A DNA stretch of 32,709 bases from an uncultured Alphaproteobacteria bacterium (GCA_944393235.1 CALXZJ010000015.1:1-32709); one strand, 5' to 3'; shown: positions 16,501 to 25,391, counted from the first letter of the stretch. Translations and numbers: made by a program. Notes: a model not told the origin generated them from the sequence alone.

Positions 16501-17049
16501 GGCAATCTCCATATAAAGCCGATTATCTTTACCAAAAATTTGCAACAATTTTTGCAATATTTGTTCCGCTTCCGCCGCGCGATTCTCCAGCAACAATCTG
16601 CCGATTGCACCGTCCACACCTGCCGTCAAAGCAATCAAACCCTCGTTTAACTCTTCTAAATCGCTGTACTTAAGCTGAGGATCATCGCCATTGGCCGTAT
16701 TATCAAGATAAAACCTTTTCATCAATTTCATGATGTTTTCGTAACCGGTTTTATTCATCACCAACAAAATCAATTTATCTCTTTGAACTTCCTTGCCTTT
16801 GGTGCGCAACAAATCATCAGCATCCGGATTACGCACATAAAATTGGCATCCTAAAATCGGTTTAACGCCGTCTTCTGCCGCATATTTAGAAAAAGCCTTA
16901 GCGCCAAACATATTTCCGCTGTCGGTTATTGCCACAGCGGGAATATTGCTTGCCTTCAACTTATGGATAAGTGCCGGAACCTGTATAGCACCTTCCGACA
17001 AAGAATAAGCGGTATGAACCCGCAAATGTATAAATTTAGGATCTTCCAT
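13570..17049 (-). CDS. dnaE: DNA polymerase III alpha subunit
   Basis: The 1159-residue protein is the replicative polymerase. The N-terminal PHP domain (FIHLRVHTAYSLSEGAI, about residues 6-22), the palm with GPGRGSGAGSIVAW and the catalytic PDFDVDF (about 415-421), the tandem HhH region, and a C-terminal OB fold (KYAFVGLSDTTGSFEALLF) are in the expected order and length. ATG 17049 was chosen because AGGA stands 7 bases upstream; an in-frame TTG at 17067 would add 6 residues with no ribosome site. It is transcribed away from the proposed origin. Confidence 0.98.
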   Translation of the reverse strand: MEDPKFIHLRVHTAYSLSEGAIQVPALIHKLKASNIPAVAITDSGNMFGAKAFSKYAAEDGVKPILGCQFYVRNPDADDLLRTKGKEVQRDKLILLVMNKTGYENIMKLMKRFYLDNTANGDDPQLKYSDLEELNEGLIALTAGVDGAIGRLLLENRAAEAEQILQKLLQIFGKDNRLYMEIARIGLPEEQQTEQAFLDLAYKYNVPLVATNEVFFFDADMYEAHDALICIAAGEYLANENRKRYSPNNRFRSESEMLELFKDLPEATMNTVQIAKRCNFLSEKVKPLLPIFECPDGKTQDEYITEEAHKGLAERMAKHVYFEGMTDEQKAEIDKKYYDRLEYELSVIKRMGFPGYFLIVSDFIRWSKTHGVPVGPGRGSGAGSIVAWSLKITELDPIKLDLLFERFLNPDRVNMPDFDVDFCQENRFKTIEYVQNKYGFDHVAQIITYGKLQSKQVIRDVARVLQIPYAQADKISKMIPNPVQGKNVSLQESLDTVPELEEMRQKDPQVNKLFDIAMKLEGLYRHSGVHAAGVVIGDRPLDQLVPLYKDPKADMPVTQYDMKYVEETGLIKFDFLGLKTLTVIKKAVDWIKKVHGIDLDIDSVPLDDKPTYELMQRGDTAAVFQFESSGMKDVHKQIKPDRFEDLIAIVSLYRPGPMDNIPTYIKRKHGEEEITYLHPSLAPILDETYGIMVYQEQVMNIARALGGYTMGEADKLRKVMGKKQREEIPKQREKFTKGAIANGISEDVAKSIFDQMEKFASYGFNKSHAAAYSLISYQTAYLKAHYPVEFMCAVMDLDMTNTDKLAFFTSECKATGIEIVKPDVNKSNADFKVEDGKIRYALGAIKGVGEAYMRGIVEEREKNGPFKDMSDFCHRVDFKYVNRKQLENIIKAGVFDCLENNRAKLFENIDVIMRNVYAATEVKTSEQKSLFGAEELSTKIKFRETAEWPYLERLRYEAEAIGFYLSAHPLDIYAESMKKIGVKNIVDVMQNIKAGDSIKANVAACVESFQKRLSKSGNKYAFVGLSDTTGSFEALLFSEGIIKYEEVLNSGVPVLVKLTIDKQSEDANPRIMINSVKTLDEVIAEQAKGLVISIADISAVTALKDILQKDRQGANKIYIVPEIDSWDVRIELSGGYAFYDVDLIRKIRAISGISSVKEI

Positions 17050-17132
17050 TTTTATTCCTGTTAACAAGCCTGCCTTAAGTATAAAACATCTATCATTGTT
17101 CTCAATCTATTTTTCACAGATATACTGTTAAA

Positions 17133-17167
17133 AAAATATCCGGAACAATTTTTGTCCCGGATATTTT
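17133..17167 (-). terminator. Terminator of eno
   Basis: AAAATATCCGG and CCGGATATTTT form an 11-bp stem, extended through an imperfect inner stem. On the minus strand it is followed by a T-run. It lies between eno and dnaE. Confidence 0.85.
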
Positions 17168-17185
17168 CAACATAAAATTAAAATC

Positions 17186-18481
<1,296 letters not shown>

Positions 18482-18620
18482 TTATCTAAAAACACTGCAC
18501 ATAAATTGTTCTATTTTTAAGTGATTGTCAAGTCTAACCTGTTATAAATTTACTATTTTTATTGTCTTAAGTTTATTTTTCAATATACTAAATATGAACA
18601 AACAAAAAAGGATTTAAAAA

Positions 18621-19085
18621 ATGTTTTCAGATAAATGGCATCGGCGATTTATGGAAATGGCTTTTTTGGTAGCCTCTTGGTCAAAAGACCCTTCTACCAA
18701 AACCGGTGCTGTTGTTGTCGGACCAGACAGAGAAATCAGGGCAACCGGCTATAACGGCCTGGTCAGAGGCGTTGACGATAACATCCCCGAACGCATGGAA
18801 CGCCCCACAAAATACGATTTTTTTGAACATGCCGAACGCAATGCCGTATATAATGCCTGTTTAACCGGAACTTCCTTGAAAGGTTGCGTTATGTATGCCA
18901 CCCATGCCCCTTGTACCGATTGCGCCCGCGCCATTATTCAAGCCGGTATAAAAATGGTTGTAACCAACAAAATTATTATTGATGAAAACACGCCCAAAGG
19001 AACTTGGCGCGATAAGCTTGAATATTCCGCACAAATGTTCAAAGAAGCCGGTGTGGAATATATTGAACTTGAACCAAACAAATAA
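18621..19085 (+). CDS. Deoxycytidylate (dCMP) deaminase family protein
   Basis: The 154-residue protein has the zinc-dependent deaminase signature: FEHAERNAVYNA (His and catalytic Glu) and APCTDCARAII (P-C-x2-C). The N-terminal WSKDPSTKTGAVVV and ATGYNG segments match the dCMP deaminase/ComEB branch, which makes dUMP for thymidylate synthesis. Related family members act on other cytosine compounds, so the exact substrate is likely but unproven. AAGGAT precedes ATG 18621. Confidence 0.88.
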   Translation: MFSDKWHRRFMEMAFLVASWSKDPSTKTGAVVVGPDREIRATGYNGLVRGVDDNIPERMERPTKYDFFEHAERNAVYNACLTGTSLKGCVMYATHAPCTDCARAIIQAGIKMVVTNKIIIDENTPKGTWRDKLEYSAQMFKEAGVEYIELEPNK

Positions 19086-19221
19086 ACGAACTTTCCTAAA
19101 AAATACGACGATCACATTTTTTAGCCAACTGGACTTTAAATGCCTGCAAGCACGATTATATTTGCAATCAAGTGCAGGATTTACTTTACACGCCTGTTAA
19201 TTAATATAAGGAGAGTTTATA

Positions 19222-19845
19222 ATGAAAATTCTGATTGCCGATGATCACGCATTATTTAGAGATGAATTAGCTTCACGTCTGGAAAAACTCAATTCTGATG
19301 TTGTTTTAATGCAAGCTTCATCTTTTTCTCAGGCATTAAAAATACTTGAAAAAGAAACTGACTTAGACATGATTATTGTTGATTTGGATATGCCTGATAT
19401 GCAATGGGAAGAAGGTATAAATCAATTAAAACAAAAATCAGATAACGCAAGTGTGGTTATCATATCAGCATCAGAAGATATGCGAAACATCCGTAAAATC
19501 TTAGCAACCGGAATAAAAGGCTATATCCCGAAACGTTTAGAGCCTCAAATTATGCACAATGCTCTTAAAACCATTATGGAAGGCGGAATTTATATACCGC
19601 AAGCACTTGTTGAAAACAATTCCGAAACAACCAGCAACAGCAATCGTCGCGGAAAAACTTTAACTAACCGTCAATCACAAGTTTTAGATTTGATAGCCGA
19701 AGGAAAATCCAACAAACAAATTGCTTATGAAATGGGTGTTTCCGAAGCAACCGTCAAATTGCACATCAACGCCCTGCTCCGCTCCTTAAAAGTCAACAAC
19801 CGTACACAAGCTGTTATCACTGCGCAAAAAATGGGATTAATATAA
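19222..19845 (+). CDS. Response regulator, NarL/FixJ (LuxR HTH) type
   Basis: The 207-residue protein has a receiver domain (residues 1-120): acidic pair Asp7/Asp8, phospho-acceptor Asp54 in IIVDLDMPDM, and a switch Lys in GYIPKR. The C-terminal LuxR-type HTH (about 148-207) carries LTNRQSQVLDLIAEGKSNKQIA and VSEATVKLHINALLRSL. It should be a DNA-binding transcription factor activated by phosphorylation. No histidine kinase gene is nearby, so it is an orphan here. AAGGAGAG precedes ATG 19222. The candidate RNA gene follows directly. Confidence 0.93.
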   Translation: MKILIADDHALFRDELASRLEKLNSDVVLMQASSFSQALKILEKETDLDMIIVDLDMPDMQWEEGINQLKQKSDNASVVIISASEDMRNIRKILATGIKGYIPKRLEPQIMHNALKTIMEGGIYIPQALVENNSETTSNSNRRGKTLTNRQSQVLDLIAEGKSNKQIAYEMGVSEATVKLHINALLRSLKVNNRTQAVITAQKMGLI

Positions 19846-19884
19846 AAACGCTTGCAAAATAAGGCAAATTCTTTAATATAAGCA

Positions 19885-20043
19885 TTGCCCTTGTGTTGAA
19901 GGTGGTGTCTAGTAAATACCAAAACCAAAAGAACTCCTTCTTTGGGGGAGTCTTCGAAATAAGGCCTTTGGCGCGAATAAGAAGGGCTGACTTTTGGCAG
20001 TTTACTAGCTCCTCCGCTTTGATTTTCAAAGCGGTTTTGTTTT
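19885..20043 (+). ncRNA. Candidate structured small RNA, family not recognised
   Basis: The gap between the response regulator and HTH genes holds a nested structure. CTAGTAAA (19909-19916) pairs perfectly with TTTACTAG (20001-20008), enclosing CCAAAAG/CTTTTGG (19925-19931 with 19991-19997), a hairpin ACTCC...GGAGT (19933-19951), and a second imperfect hairpin with GCC-TTT-GGC (19964-19972). The strong terminator at 20014-20043 ends it. A possible promoter is TTGCAA (19852-19857), 17 bp, AATATA (19875-19880), so the transcript would start near 19887. I could not match it to SRP RNA, 6S RNA, tmRNA or RNase P RNA. It could also be a 5' leader of the HTH gene. The 5' end is uncertain. Confidence 0.5.
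20014..20043 (+). terminator. Strong intrinsic terminator of the candidate small RNA
   Basis: CCGCTTTGA (20014-20022) and TCAAAGCGG (20026-20034) make a perfect 9-bp stem with a 3-nt loop, followed by TTTTGTTTT. Confidence 0.9.
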
Positions 20044-20069
20044 AATTTATGAACAAAAGAAAGGAGCTT

Positions 20070-20084
20070 ATGAATAATGCTTAG
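20070..20084 (+). other. Four-codon upstream ORF overlapping the HTH gene start
   Basis: AAGGAG is followed after only a few bases by ATG 20070, which reads Met-Asn-Asn-Ala-stop. Its stop (20082-20084) lies inside the HTH gene, whose ATG is at 20077 in another frame. Ribosome spacing is at least as plausible for the short frame, so start competition is possible. Confidence 0.35.
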
Positions 20085-20346
20085 TAAAGAACAAAGGCGT
20101 GCGGCCTTAAAACTAACCCGGCGTGAAACCCGGAAGCTGTTATGGGAGTTACGTCAAAGTCATGATATATCATTGGAAGACTTGTCGGTACTTTCCTGTA
20201 TACCGGAATGGCAATTGGATTATCTGATATGCGGCCGCGGCCAGATTAACGGCGGCTATCTGGCACAGCTGGCAGCCTTTTATGATAAGCGGATTAAAAT
20301 TGAGCTTATTGATTATCCGCCGACTGGTGATAAACTTAAAGCATAA
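20077..20346 (+). CDS. Small helix-turn-helix protein
   Basis: The 89-residue protein has a charged N-terminal helix (SKEQRRAALKLTRRETRKLLWELR), then a Cro/XRE-like pattern: SLEDLSVLSCIPEWQLDYLICGRGQINGGYL split as helix-turn-helix, and a short basic/Pro tail. It probably binds DNA, but I do not recognise a specific family. The coding DNA has GC-rich patches (GCGGCCGCGG) unlike its AT-rich neighbours, which may mean a foreign origin. It follows the candidate RNA terminator by only about 33 bases. Confidence 0.65.
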   Translation: MLSKEQRRAALKLTRRETRKLLWELRQSHDISLEDLSVLSCIPEWQLDYLICGRGQINGGYLAQLAAFYDKRIKIELIDYPPTGDKLKA

Positions 20347-20377
20347 TAAAACCAAAACCCCGCTCAAAAGAGCGGGG
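20344..20377 (-). terminator. Terminator of the CHAP-like gene
   Basis: CCCCGCTC and GAGCGGGG (20358-20377) form an 8-bp stem with an AAAA loop. On the minus strand it is followed by TTTTGGTTTTATT. Confidence 0.85.
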
Positions 20378-20396
20378 TAGATATTTGAATAATAAA

Positions 20397-21440
20397 TTAT
20401 ATTTCTCTTTTTTCTTGTATTTTTTGCCGGAAAATCTGTAAAGACACAGATACATCAGATGAAACATTGACATTTTCCCGGATATTATCACGAGAAATAA
20501 CATTTTTATTTGTTTCGGATAAAGATTGCTGATACTGATATGTCCTATCATTATCTATAAGTTCTGGAATATCAATAATCGTAGCAGCACGATCTTTAAA
20601 AAACACAAAATTGTTTACATCGTTATTAAAACCGATAAATTGCGGTTTTCCATCATGATTACAACCATTATACATCATCATATGGCCATTACCTACCGCT
20701 TGCTGTCCTTTAACAACAATAAGAGTTCCTGGTTTAAAATTCTTGATATCTTCCATCAATGAAGATGTTTTATGCACAGCTTGAGGATTTTGATGCTCAA
20801 GATGTTCGACAAAAGTGTTGGGATGAGCAGCAATTTCAGCACTTTCCGGTAAAAAAGAAAAACCACCGTAGTAATATTTTAATTCATAAAGCGGCGCCGT
20901 AAGAGATTTAGTGCAATAACCATGATCTTGCTCGGCCGACAGCTCTGCATTTTCAATCGAGTTTTTTTCCTGAGCGGTTACAAAAGATTGGCTAATACCA
21001 CGATTGACAATTGCAGGAACAACAGCTTTTTCAATCAATAAACTAGTTTTTGAAAGATTTGTAATTTCTTGTTCATGTTCTTGAAGATATTTTTGAGCTT
21101 TAATATCATATTCTTTTTGTACTTGTTCGGAAGAGTTTTTATAAAGTGCACACTTTTCACCTTCATTGTTCCCTTCAAGCACAGCATTAAGAGCTATTTG
21201 TCTTTTTTTATTTTCAACAATTTCCGGGGAACAAATTTTATCAACATTGTCTTTATCAATATGAATAAGTGAAATTTCACGAATACCTTGTCCGTTTTCC
21301 TCAATTTTAAAAAATATTCCACCATATCCGTCAGGTTTAGCACTTTGCTCGGCTTTCTGTTTTTTTTGCAACAGATTTGTTATGTTAGCAGAAACAGCCA
21401 TAACATATTTTTCTTGAATATCTTGAGTAGAATCAGACAT
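20397..21440 (-). CDS. Putative CHAP/papain-like cysteine protein
   Basis: The 347-residue protein has no signal peptide and a helical, charged first half. The second half suggests a papain-like fold: Cys176 at the start of a helix (HGYCTKSL), a PGTLIVV strand (237-243), His253 in NGHMMMYNG, and Asn273 in FIGFNND. This is the Cys-His-Asn order used by CHAP and NlpC/P60 domains, usually amidases or peptidases acting on peptidoglycan. The match is by pattern only. ATG 21440 was chosen because GGAG stands 7 bases upstream; ATG 21446 is too close to it. An intracellular amidase or a secreted effector are both possible. Confidence 0.5.
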   Translation of the reverse strand: MSDSTQDIQEKYVMAVSANITNLLQKKQKAEQSAKPDGYGGIFFKIEENGQGIREISLIHIDKDNVDKICSPEIVENKKRQIALNAVLEGNNEGEKCALYKNSSEQVQKEYDIKAQKYLQEHEQEITNLSKTSLLIEKAVVPAIVNRGISQSFVTAQEKNSIENAELSAEQDHGYCTKSLTAPLYELKYYYGGFSFLPESAEIAAHPNTFVEHLEHQNPQAVHKTSSLMEDIKNFKPGTLIVVKGQQAVGNGHMMMYNGCNHDGKPQFIGFNNDVNNFVFFKDRAATIIDIPELIDNDRTYQYQQSLSETNKNVISRDNIRENVNVSSDVSVSLQIFRQKIQEKREI

Positions 21441-21510
21441 AATCATTCTCCATTATAATATATATTATATAACTTTTTCCCTTTTTTTGCAATTCGTTTT
21501 TCAGCTATGT

Positions 21511-21541
21511 AAAACCCCGCTTTTTGATGAGCGGGGCTTTT
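21511..21541 (-). terminator. Terminator of rho
   Basis: CCCCGCT (21515-21521) pairs with AGCGGGG (21530-21536), with T-runs on both sides (the plus side is stronger). It lies directly downstream of the rho stop. Confidence 0.8.
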
Positions 21542-21546
21542 TATCA

Positions 21547-22800
21547 TTAACTGTTCATATTATTGAAAAAATCTTGATTATCTTTTGACATCCGGAGTTT
21601 ATCAAGCAAAAACTCCATACCGTCAGTCATACCCATTTGCATCAGAACCCGACGCAAAACCCACATTTTGGAAAGAGTCGCTTTATCAACCAAAAGCTCT
21701 TCTTTACGCGTGCCGGAACGAGTGATGTCAATCGTTGGGAACAAGCGTTTATCAGTCAGCTTGCGGTCAAGAATGATTTCAGAATTACCTGTTCCTTTGA
21801 ATTCTTCAAAAATAACCTCATCCATCCGTGAACCGGTATCAATCAAAGCCGTGGCAATAATAGTTAAAGAACCGCCTTCTTCCACATTGCGCGCTGCACC
21901 GAGCAATCTTTTCGGACGTTGCAGGGCGTTGGCATCAACACCGCCGGTTAAAACCTTGCCCGAAGATGGAACAACCGCATTGTATGCCCGCCCCAAACGG
22001 GTAATGGAATCAAGCAAAATCACCACATCTTTTTTGGTTTCCACTAAACGTTTGGCTTTTTCAATAACCAATTCCGCTACCTGAACATGGCGTGTCGCCG
22101 GTTCATCAAAGGTTGAAGAAATCACCTCGCCTTTGACCGAACGGGTCATATCCGTCACTTCTTCCGGACGTTCGTCAATCAACAACACAATCAAATAAAC
22201 TTCCGGATGGTTAACCGCAATGGCATGTGCAATATTTTGCAGCATCACTGTTTTACCGGTGCGCGGCGGCGCCACAATCAACCCGCGTTGTCCTTTTCCT
22301 TGCGGTGCAATCAAATCAATAACACGGGTGGTATAGTCTTTTTCACCGCAAATAATGTCAAAATTAAGTTTTTCGGTCGGATATAATGGCGTTAAGTTGT
22401 CAAAATTAACCCTTAACTTGGATTTTTCAGGATCTTCATAATTAATTGTGTTAATTTTGGTTAAGGCAAAATAACGTTCATTGTCTTTAGGCGCCCGGAT
22501 TTCACCTTCCACCGTATCCCCGGTGCGTAAGCCAAACTTTTTAACTTGCGCCGGAGAAACATAAATATCATCCGGGCTGGCCAAGTAATTGGATTTTGCC
22601 GAACGCAAAAACCCAAAACCGTCTTGCAAAACTTCAATCACCCCGTCACCGTTAATGATATTGTCTTCCGAGGCAATTTTTTTCATAATGGCAAAAATCA
22701 AATCCTGAACCCGCATGGATGATGCGTCTTCAACGCCCAAATCTTCCGCCCAGGTTAATAACTCCTTCGGAGATTTTTCCTTTAATTCTTTAATATGCAT
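21547..22800 (-). CDS. rho: Transcription termination factor Rho
   Basis: The 417-residue length is typical. It has the N-terminal helical domain ([19 protein letters not shown]), the RNA-binding OB fold with GFGFLR (61-66), Walker A (APPRTGKT, 177-184), Walker B ([17 protein letters not shown]) and the Q/R-loop regions, as in ring-shaped hexameric Rho helicase. It is transcribed leftward from the proposed origin, a conserved position in alphaproteobacteria. Confidence 0.99.
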   Translation of the reverse strand: MHIKELKEKSPKELLTWAEDLGVEDASSMRVQDLIFAIMKKIASEDNIINGDGVIEVLQDGFGFLRSAKSNYLASPDDIYVSPAQVKKFGLRTGDTVEGEIRAPKDNERYFALTKINTINYEDPEKSKLRVNFDNLTPLYPTEKLNFDIICGEKDYTTRVIDLIAPQGKGQRGLIVAPPRTGKTVMLQNIAHAIAVNHPEVYLIVLLIDERPEEVTDMTRSVKGEVISSTFDEPATRHVQVAELVIEKAKRLVETKKDVVILLDSITRLGRAYNAVVPSSGKVLTGGVDANALQRPKRLLGAARNVEEGGSLTIIATALIDTGSRMDEVIFEEFKGTGNSEIILDRKLTDKRLFPTIDITRSGTRKEELLVDKATLSKMWVLRRVLMQMGMTDGMEFLLDKLRMSKDNQDFFNNMNS

Positions 22801-23274
22801 GTGAACCTTATTGATAAATTAAAATTGAAAATTGCGAACGCAACATTTATATATATACTAAGAAAGTTAAAAAAGTCAATCTCTATTTAAGCCGCTTTTA
22901 TGCACATCCTGCCTTGCCAAAATTTAAATTTAAAAATAACTGTTGTTATTTGTATATAGTTGTGTTGATTGGGGATTATTTTTTATCCACCGAGTTATCC
23001 AAAATTTTAAGACTCTGTTAATAAGTTTCTTAATAAATCATTAAATTGTTTTTGATTCAAAAGTTTAAAATTTTTAATATCTTGTTAATAATTTTAGTTA
23101 TCACCATTATATATGCTTGTGATTTATTTTTATCAACATGTTAATAAGTTCTAGGAAATGTTTTTACATTGTGCGTATAAAATTATATTCTATTTTTAGT
23201 TACGCAACTTATGCACAAATCAAAAGCGTTTTTGTGTATAAGTGATTTAACTATTTGATAAGGAACAAAAAACA
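22801..23274. other. Candidate chromosomal replication origin (oriC)
   Basis: This 474-bp gap lacks genes and is very AT-rich. DnaA-box-like 9-mers (consensus TTATNCACA) are TTATGCACA (22898-22906), TTATCCACC (22983-22991), TTATCCAAA (22995-23003), TTATCAACA (23130-23138), TTATGCACA (23209-23217) and, reversed, TTATACACA (23233-23241). An AT-rich stretch (about 23001-23100) could be the unwinding region. rho and coaE diverge from it and parAB lies about 7 kb away, an arrangement typical of alphaproteobacterial origins. It also contains the promoters of rho and coaE. Confidence 0.65.
23016..23150 (+). repeat. Three TGTTAATAA direct repeats in the origin candidate
   Basis: TGTTAATAAGTT (23016-23027), TGTTAATAA (23083-23091) and TGTTAATAAGTT (23139-23150) occur in the same orientation within 135 bp. 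The last is directly downstream of a DnaA-box-like site. Confidence 0.6.
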
Positions 23275-23859
23275 ATGCAAATTGTGGCTATTACCGGCGC
23301 TATCGGCTGCGGCAAAACAACCATTGCCGGCATTATAAGACAACTCGGGTATGTTGTTTTTGATGTTGATAAATGGTGTCGTCGTTTGTATTATGAACCT
23401 GATTTTTTGCAAACAATAAAAGAAAATTTTCCATTTTGTTGGCAAGACGGGGTTTTTAATAAACGAATTTTACGCAATTATGTATTTGCAAATAAAGCTG
23501 AATTAAACAAATTGGAAAAACTAACACATCCGTTTTTAAAGCAAAAATTTTTACAAGCCATTCATAAAAGCTGCCGAACCGAAGATATTGTTTTTGTTGA
23601 CGTCGCGTTATTGTTTGAAATGGGATGGAATCAATACTGTACGGACATTATTGTTGCCGATGTTCCTTATGAAATTCAAAAACAGCGGGTTATGCAACGA
23701 GACAATATATCAGAAGAGGACTTTTTAAATATCTTGAAAGTACAAATGCCGAACAGTGTACGTATTGGTTTGGCTGATTATGTTGTAACAACTGATAAGT
23801 CTTTAGGTTGTCTGAAAGCGAATTTAATTGAACTGATAAAAGAGATAAAATCATGTTAA
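23275..23859 (+). CDS. coaE: Dephospho-CoA kinase
   Basis: The 194-residue length is typical. The P-loop GAIGCGKTTI is at residues 7-16, followed by VVFDVDKWCR (substrate-binding Asp) and FVDVALLFEMGW (the family PLLFE segment). It phosphorylates dephospho-CoA, the last step of CoA synthesis. AAGGA precedes ATG 23275. The 3' end overlaps dnaQ by 7 bases, an alphaproteobacterial pairing. Confidence 0.95.
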   Translation: MQIVAITGAIGCGKTTIAGIIRQLGYVVFDVDKWCRRLYYEPDFLQTIKENFPFCWQDGVFNKRILRNYVFANKAELNKLEKLTHPFLKQKFLQAIHKSCRTEDIVFVDVALLFEMGWNQYCTDIIVADVPYEIQKQRVMQRDNISEEDFLNILKVQMPNSVRIGLADYVVTTDKSLGCLKANLIELIKEIKSC

Positions 23860-24572
23860 GAGAGATTGTTTTTGATACCGAAACAACAGGATTTAATCCT
23901 GAAGAAGGCGATAAATTAGTTGAAATCGGCGCGGTGGAATTGGTAAATCATTTACCCACCGGCAGAACTTATCATCAATATATTAACCCTGGACGCAGTG
24001 TGCCTGAGGATGCCGTCAAAGTCCATGGTTTAACTGATGAGTTTTTAAAAAATTATCCAAAATTATCCGAAGTCGCGCAGGATTTTATAAATTTTGTCGG
24101 TGATGATGGAATTTTGGTGGCGCATAACGCATCTTTTGATATTCATTTTATCAATTACGAGTTTAAGCACCTTGGTTTTAGAACATACACATGGGACAGA
24201 GTTGTTGATACCTTGGAAATTGCCCGTAACAAATTCCCCGGTGCACGCAACAATTTGGATGCCTTGTGTCGACGGTTTAACATTGATAATTCGGCGCGTA
24301 CCAAACATGGCGCATTACTTGATGCTGAACTTTTAGCGGAAGTTTATCTTGAACTTTTAGGCGGTGCTGAACCAACTATGAGTTTAACCGCTGAAGATAA
24401 AGTTGTGGCAAGAGCAGAACTCAAGACTGAAAGTAAAATATACCGTGAACCACGCTCTTTTCCGTTAAACGAAGAAGAGCTTCAGGCACATAAAACTTTT
24501 TTAAAGGAAAAGTTAACAGATGCATTATGGTTAAAAGAACCGGAAAATAATATTAAAACAACTGCTGAATAA
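23853..24572 (+). CDS. dnaQ: DNA polymerase III epsilon subunit (proofreading 3'-5' exonuclease)
   Basis: The 239-residue protein has the three DEDDh exonuclease motifs: Exo I VFDTETTGF (about 6-14), Exo II VAHNASFDIHFI, and Exo III HGALLDAELLAEVYLEL with the catalytic His. The C-terminal tail beyond residue 185 should bind the alpha subunit. It corrects replication errors in the Pol III core. It is co-transcribed with coaE. Its last 20 bases overlap the end of the opposed HAD gene. Confidence 0.97.
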   Translation: MLREIVFDTETTGFNPEEGDKLVEIGAVELVNHLPTGRTYHQYINPGRSVPEDAVKVHGLTDEFLKNYPKLSEVAQDFINFVGDDGILVAHNASFDIHFINYEFKHLGFRTYTWDRVVDTLEIARNKFPGARNNLDALCRRFNIDNSARTKHGALLDAELLAEVYLELLGGAEPTMSLTAEDKVVARAELKTESKIYREPRSFPLNEEELQAHKTFLKEKLTDALWLKEPENNIKTTAE

Positions 24573-25221
24573 GTTTTTTAACTTCCATCATATTGTGAGT
24601 TATGTATTTTATACCGAGTTTTTCAACTTTTTGCTGATGAATATTATTATCAATTAAATCTCCGGCCAAAAAGGCAATCGGCAGACAGCCGGCTTTGAGT
24701 GCCGCCGTTAAGCCGGCGATAGAATCTTCAATAACAACACAATCTTCCGGTTTTTCGCCCATTTCTTTCGCTGCCAACAAAAACAAATCCGGTTCCGGTT
24801 TGCCGTGTTCGACCATATCAACGGTAAAAACATGATTATCCGGAAAATATTTTCTGATACCGGCAATTTCTATTTTATGCATAGTTTTGCTCTTAACCCC
24901 GCCGGTGGCAATACATTGTTTAATATTTTTCATCTTGAATATATCTTCTATGCCGTCGGTTAATTCAAAGCCTTTTGTACGCATTGTTTCCATATCCATT
25001 TCAATGCTTTTATCCCAAAAATCGTCATTTGTTTCAATACCGAGGCTGTTTAACACATCTCTTTTTGTTTTATCTCCTGTGCCGCGTAAATAATGATTAA
25101 CGGTTTCCCAATCCCAATCAATGCCTAAAGCCTCTTTCATCAAAATTTGTCTGTTTTTTAGCCAAAGTTTTTCCGTATCGGCAATGACGCCGTCAAAATC
25201 CCATATAATCAATTTTTTCAT
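24553..25221 (-). CDS. HAD-superfamily hydrolase (beta-phosphoglucomutase-like)
   Basis: The 222-residue protein has IIWDFDGVIADTE (nucleophile Asp and acid/base Asp), a helical cap, CIATGGVKSK (motif II), HGKPEPDLFLLAAKEMG (motif III Lys) and CVVIEDSIAGLTAALKAG (motif IV). This order places it in the PGMB/phosphatase subgroup. The substrate is unknown. ATG 25221 fits the GAGGG site better than ATG 25224. It is the only gene between oriC and parB that opposes the replication direction, and its end overlaps dnaQ, which suggests a later insertion. Confidence 0.88.
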   Translation of the reverse strand: MKKLIIWDFDGVIADTEKLWLKNRQILMKEALGIDWDWETVNHYLRGTGDKTKRDVLNSLGIETNDDFWDKSIEMDMETMRTKGFELTDGIEDIFKMKNIKQCIATGGVKSKTMHKIEIAGIRKYFPDNHVFTVDMVEHGKPEPDLFLLAAKEMGEKPEDCVVIEDSIAGLTAALKAGCLPIAFLAGDLIDNNIHQQKVEKLGIKYITHNMMEVKKLIQQLF

Positions 25222-25391
25222 CATACCCTCATAAAAAAATCAAGTCCGTTAAATGCTCATACAAACGAATTTCATGTATTTTATGATATAACACTTAAAA
25301 ATTAATGAAAAATCGTTCTGTAACGCTTAAAATGGCAAATTTATAAATTTGTTAATATTTCTGCATTATTTTGTAAAAAAAGAGGTGTGGT

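Noticed and set aside
19885..20043. Assignment of the structured RNA as 6S, SRP, tmRNA or RNase P RNA
   Set aside because: I could not find the SRP tetraloop region, tmRNA tRNA-like ends, RNase P conserved blocks, or a convincing 6S single-bubble hairpin with paired ends, so the family is left open.
23030..23044. TTAA-N7-TTAA, a CtrA-box-like site in the origin candidate
   Set aside because: TTAA is very frequent in this AT-rich gap, the flanks do not match the longer consensus, and no ctrA gene is in view. Chance is the simpler explanation.
23172..23180. TGCGTATAA and nearby TTATCACCA (23098-23106) as extra DnaA boxes
   Set aside because: Each differs from the consensus at two positions, which is expected by chance in this composition.
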